A DNA stretch of 64,000 nucleotides from Devosia beringensis (GTDB taxonomy: Bacteria; Pseudomonadota; Alphaproteobacteria; Rhizobiales; Devosiaceae). The DNA is taken from assembly GCF_014926585.1 (NCBI RefSeq), contig NZ_CP045422.1, forward strand, positions 1,280,501-1,344,500. Direction: 5' to 3'. The notes beneath the pieces are model-generated. The model made no database searches, was not told where the DNA came from, and saw only the letters and a program-made list of their open reading frames with translations. Positions 62,724 to 64,000 of the stretch are shown here, piece by piece. How positions within the stretch are numbered: position 1 is the first letter of the stretch; every line of letters starts with the position of its first letter. Made by a program: the position numbers and the translations under genes.

Positions 62724-64000
62724 TCAATCCTGTGGGGTTTCAAAGCGCACCGCGGCGCTGACGCGATTGCTGCCATCGGCATTGGCAATGCTCATGGTGA
62801 AGTCGGTCTGGCCGATCTGTTCACCGTCCGGAGCCCGCACATAGACGCGCAGCGGCAGCACCAGATCGGGTTCGACCGCCAGCTGCAGCTGCGTGGTCGG
62901 CGCTTCGGCTGCTCCCGGCACGGTCAGCGTCGCCCCCGGCAGTCCGGCAATGGAAAACACCATGTCCTGCGGCTGGGTGGTCATGTTGAGAATCTTGACG
63001 TCATAGCCGTTCTGGATCGATCCGTCCGACAGCAGCACGAATAAGGGGTTGCGGTCGTGCAGCACGCTGATGCCGATGGGCGCCCGCAGCGAGAGCACCG
63101 TCAGCATGGCGAGGCCAATGCCGGCCCAGACCAGGAAATAGATCAGCGTGCGCGGGCGCAGGATCGAGCGCCAGTTGGTGTGTCTGACCTTGTCGACCAG
63201 GCCACCGGTGGCCGGATCGCGCACGCGCGCCGGCTCGATCTGCCCCAGCGGCGCCGCCAGGTTCATATTGGCATTGTAGTCGGCCAGGGTGGCATAGGAG
63301 ATGAGGCCGCGCTCGCGCCCCAGCTTGTCCATGACATTGTCGCAGGCGTCGATGCACAGGGCGCAGGTGATGCATTCCAGCTGCTGGCCATCGCGAATGT
63401 CGATGCCCATCGGGCACACCACGACGCAGGCATTGCAGTCCACGCAGTCGCCCTGCGGCACGCCGGCCACCAGGGCCTTCTTGGCATGGCGGCCACGCGG
63501 CTCGCCGCGCCAGTCGTTATAGGTGACGGTCAGGGAGTGCTCGTCCAGCATGGCCGCCTGGATGCGGGGCCAGGGGCACATATAGGTGCAGACCTGCTCG
63601 CGCATCAGCCCGCCGAAGGTATAGGTCGTGGCCATCAATAGCGCGATGGTGATGTATGCCACCATGGGCGCCTGCAGGTGCACGACATCGTTGAGGAGCG
63701 TGGGAGCGTCGGCAAAGTAGAAGATCCAGGCGCCACCGGTGGCAATGCCGATCAGCAGCCACAGCGCGTGCTTGCTGACCCGCTTGACCAGCTTGGCCGG
63801 CCCCCAGGGCGCGGCATCGAGCTTCATGCGGGCATTGCGGTCGCCCTCGATGGCCCGCTCGACCACGAGGAACAGGTCGACCCACACCGTCTGCGGGCAG
63901 GCATAGCCACACCAGGCGCGGCCTACGGTGGAGGTGATCAGGAACAGCCCGACCCCGGCCATGACCAGCAGGCCGGCAACGTAATAGAATTCCTGCGGCC
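62724..64000 (-). CDS. ccoG: Cytochrome oxidase accessory protein CcoG (FixG), 5' end outside window
   Basis: At least 425 C-terminal residues of a protein that is usually about 480-520 long; the frame is open to the window edge (..PQEFYYVAGLLVMAGVG), so the ATG at 63962 is internal. Features: GRAWCGYACPQTVW, several membrane helices, two 4Fe-4S clusters in CVDCNACVVVCP and CITCALCIDACD, and a C-terminal immunoglobulin-like periplasmic domain (QDMVFSIAGLPGATLTV). CcoG is a copper-reducing membrane ferredoxin of the cbb3 assembly pathway. The structural genes ccoNOQP would be expected just beyond this edge. Confidence 0.95.
   Translation of the reverse strand, partial: PQEFYYVAGLLVMAGVGLFLITSTVGRAWCGYACPQTVWVDLFLVVERAIEGDRNARMKLDAAPWGPAKLVKRVSKHALWLLIGIATGGAWIFYFADAPTLLNDVVHLQAPMVAYITIALLMATTYTFGGLMREQVCTYMCPWPRIQAAMLDEHSLTVTYNDWRGEPRGRHAKKALVAGVPQGDCVDCNACVVVCPMGIDIRDGQQLECITCALCIDACDNVMDKLGRERGLISYATLADYNANMNLAAPLGQIEPARVRDPATGGLVDKVRHTNWRSILRPRTLIYFLVWAGIGLAMLTVLSLRAPIGISVLHDRNPLFVLLSDGSIQNGYDVKILNMTTQPQDMVFSIAGLPGATLTVPGAAEAPTTQLQLAVEPDLVLPLRVYVRAPDGEQIGQTDFTMSIANADGSNRVSAAVRFETPQD

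Overview
The window looks like a chromosome segment of an alphaproteobacterium of the order Hyphomicrobiales; Devosia or a close relative fits best. This is inferred from gene content (a FrcBCA-type fructose importer with a ROK regulator, five complete ABC import systems, a ccoGHIS cluster), uniformly high GC, very tight gene packing and frequent ATGA, TGATG and CTAG junctions. No tRNA, rRNA, insertion sequence, phage gene or CRISPR array was found. The DNA reads as metabolic accessory chromosome with uniform composition.

Layout. 1-4.8 kb: end of an aldo/keto reductase, an ABC exporter, an AcuI/YhdH-type reductase, two tandem paralogous small proteins of unknown function and an FKBP-type isomerase. 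5-16.1 kb: a purine/nucleoside salvage block, with a PotD/PotB/PotC/PotA-like importer in one operon with a deaminase-type amidohydrolase and a nucleoside hydrolase, followed by an M20 amidohydrolase, a purine-type phosphoribosyltransferase, a second nucleoside hydrolase and adenine deaminase. Two similar palindromes lie just upstream of two start codons in this block. 16.1-18.6 kb: a four-gene bufferin-type operon (precursor peptide with four cysteines, MNIO/DUF692 enzyme, DUF2063 partner, DoxX protein). 18.7-22.5 kb: L,D-transpeptidase lipoprotein, VWA protein with membrane J-domain protein, cytochrome P450.

22.5-34.1 kb: a sugar-acid type catabolic region, with two operons diverging from a GntR/FCD regulator and a palindromic operator. 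One carries a CUT1 importer, a galactonate-dehydratase-like enolase and an RraA-like aldolase; the other carries three more enolase-superfamily proteins and a NIPSNAP protein. 34.0-38.3 kb: ROK regulator and frcBCA. 38.4-46 kb: a second CUT1 importer, a beta-lactamase-fold hydrolase and a GH32/43/68-clan glycosidase, with a LacI regulator and two matching LacI-type operators. 46-47.4 kb: a tandem HD-GYP protein.

47.4-59.7 kb: an aromatic catabolic island with two paralogous LysR regulators, each with a T-N11-A palindrome over its own start codon. One faces a ring-cleaving VOC dioxygenase plus an MhqD-like hydrolase. The other faces a nine-gene operon: maleylacetate reductase, Liv-type importer, TfdB-like flavin monooxygenase and hydroxyquinol-type intradiol dioxygenase. 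Together these could take a phenol or resorcinol through hydroxyquinol and maleylacetate to 3-oxoadipate. 59.7-64 kb: remnants of sugar ABC ATPase 3-prime ends, then ccoS, ccoI, ccoH and a partial ccoG for maturation of cbb3 oxidase.
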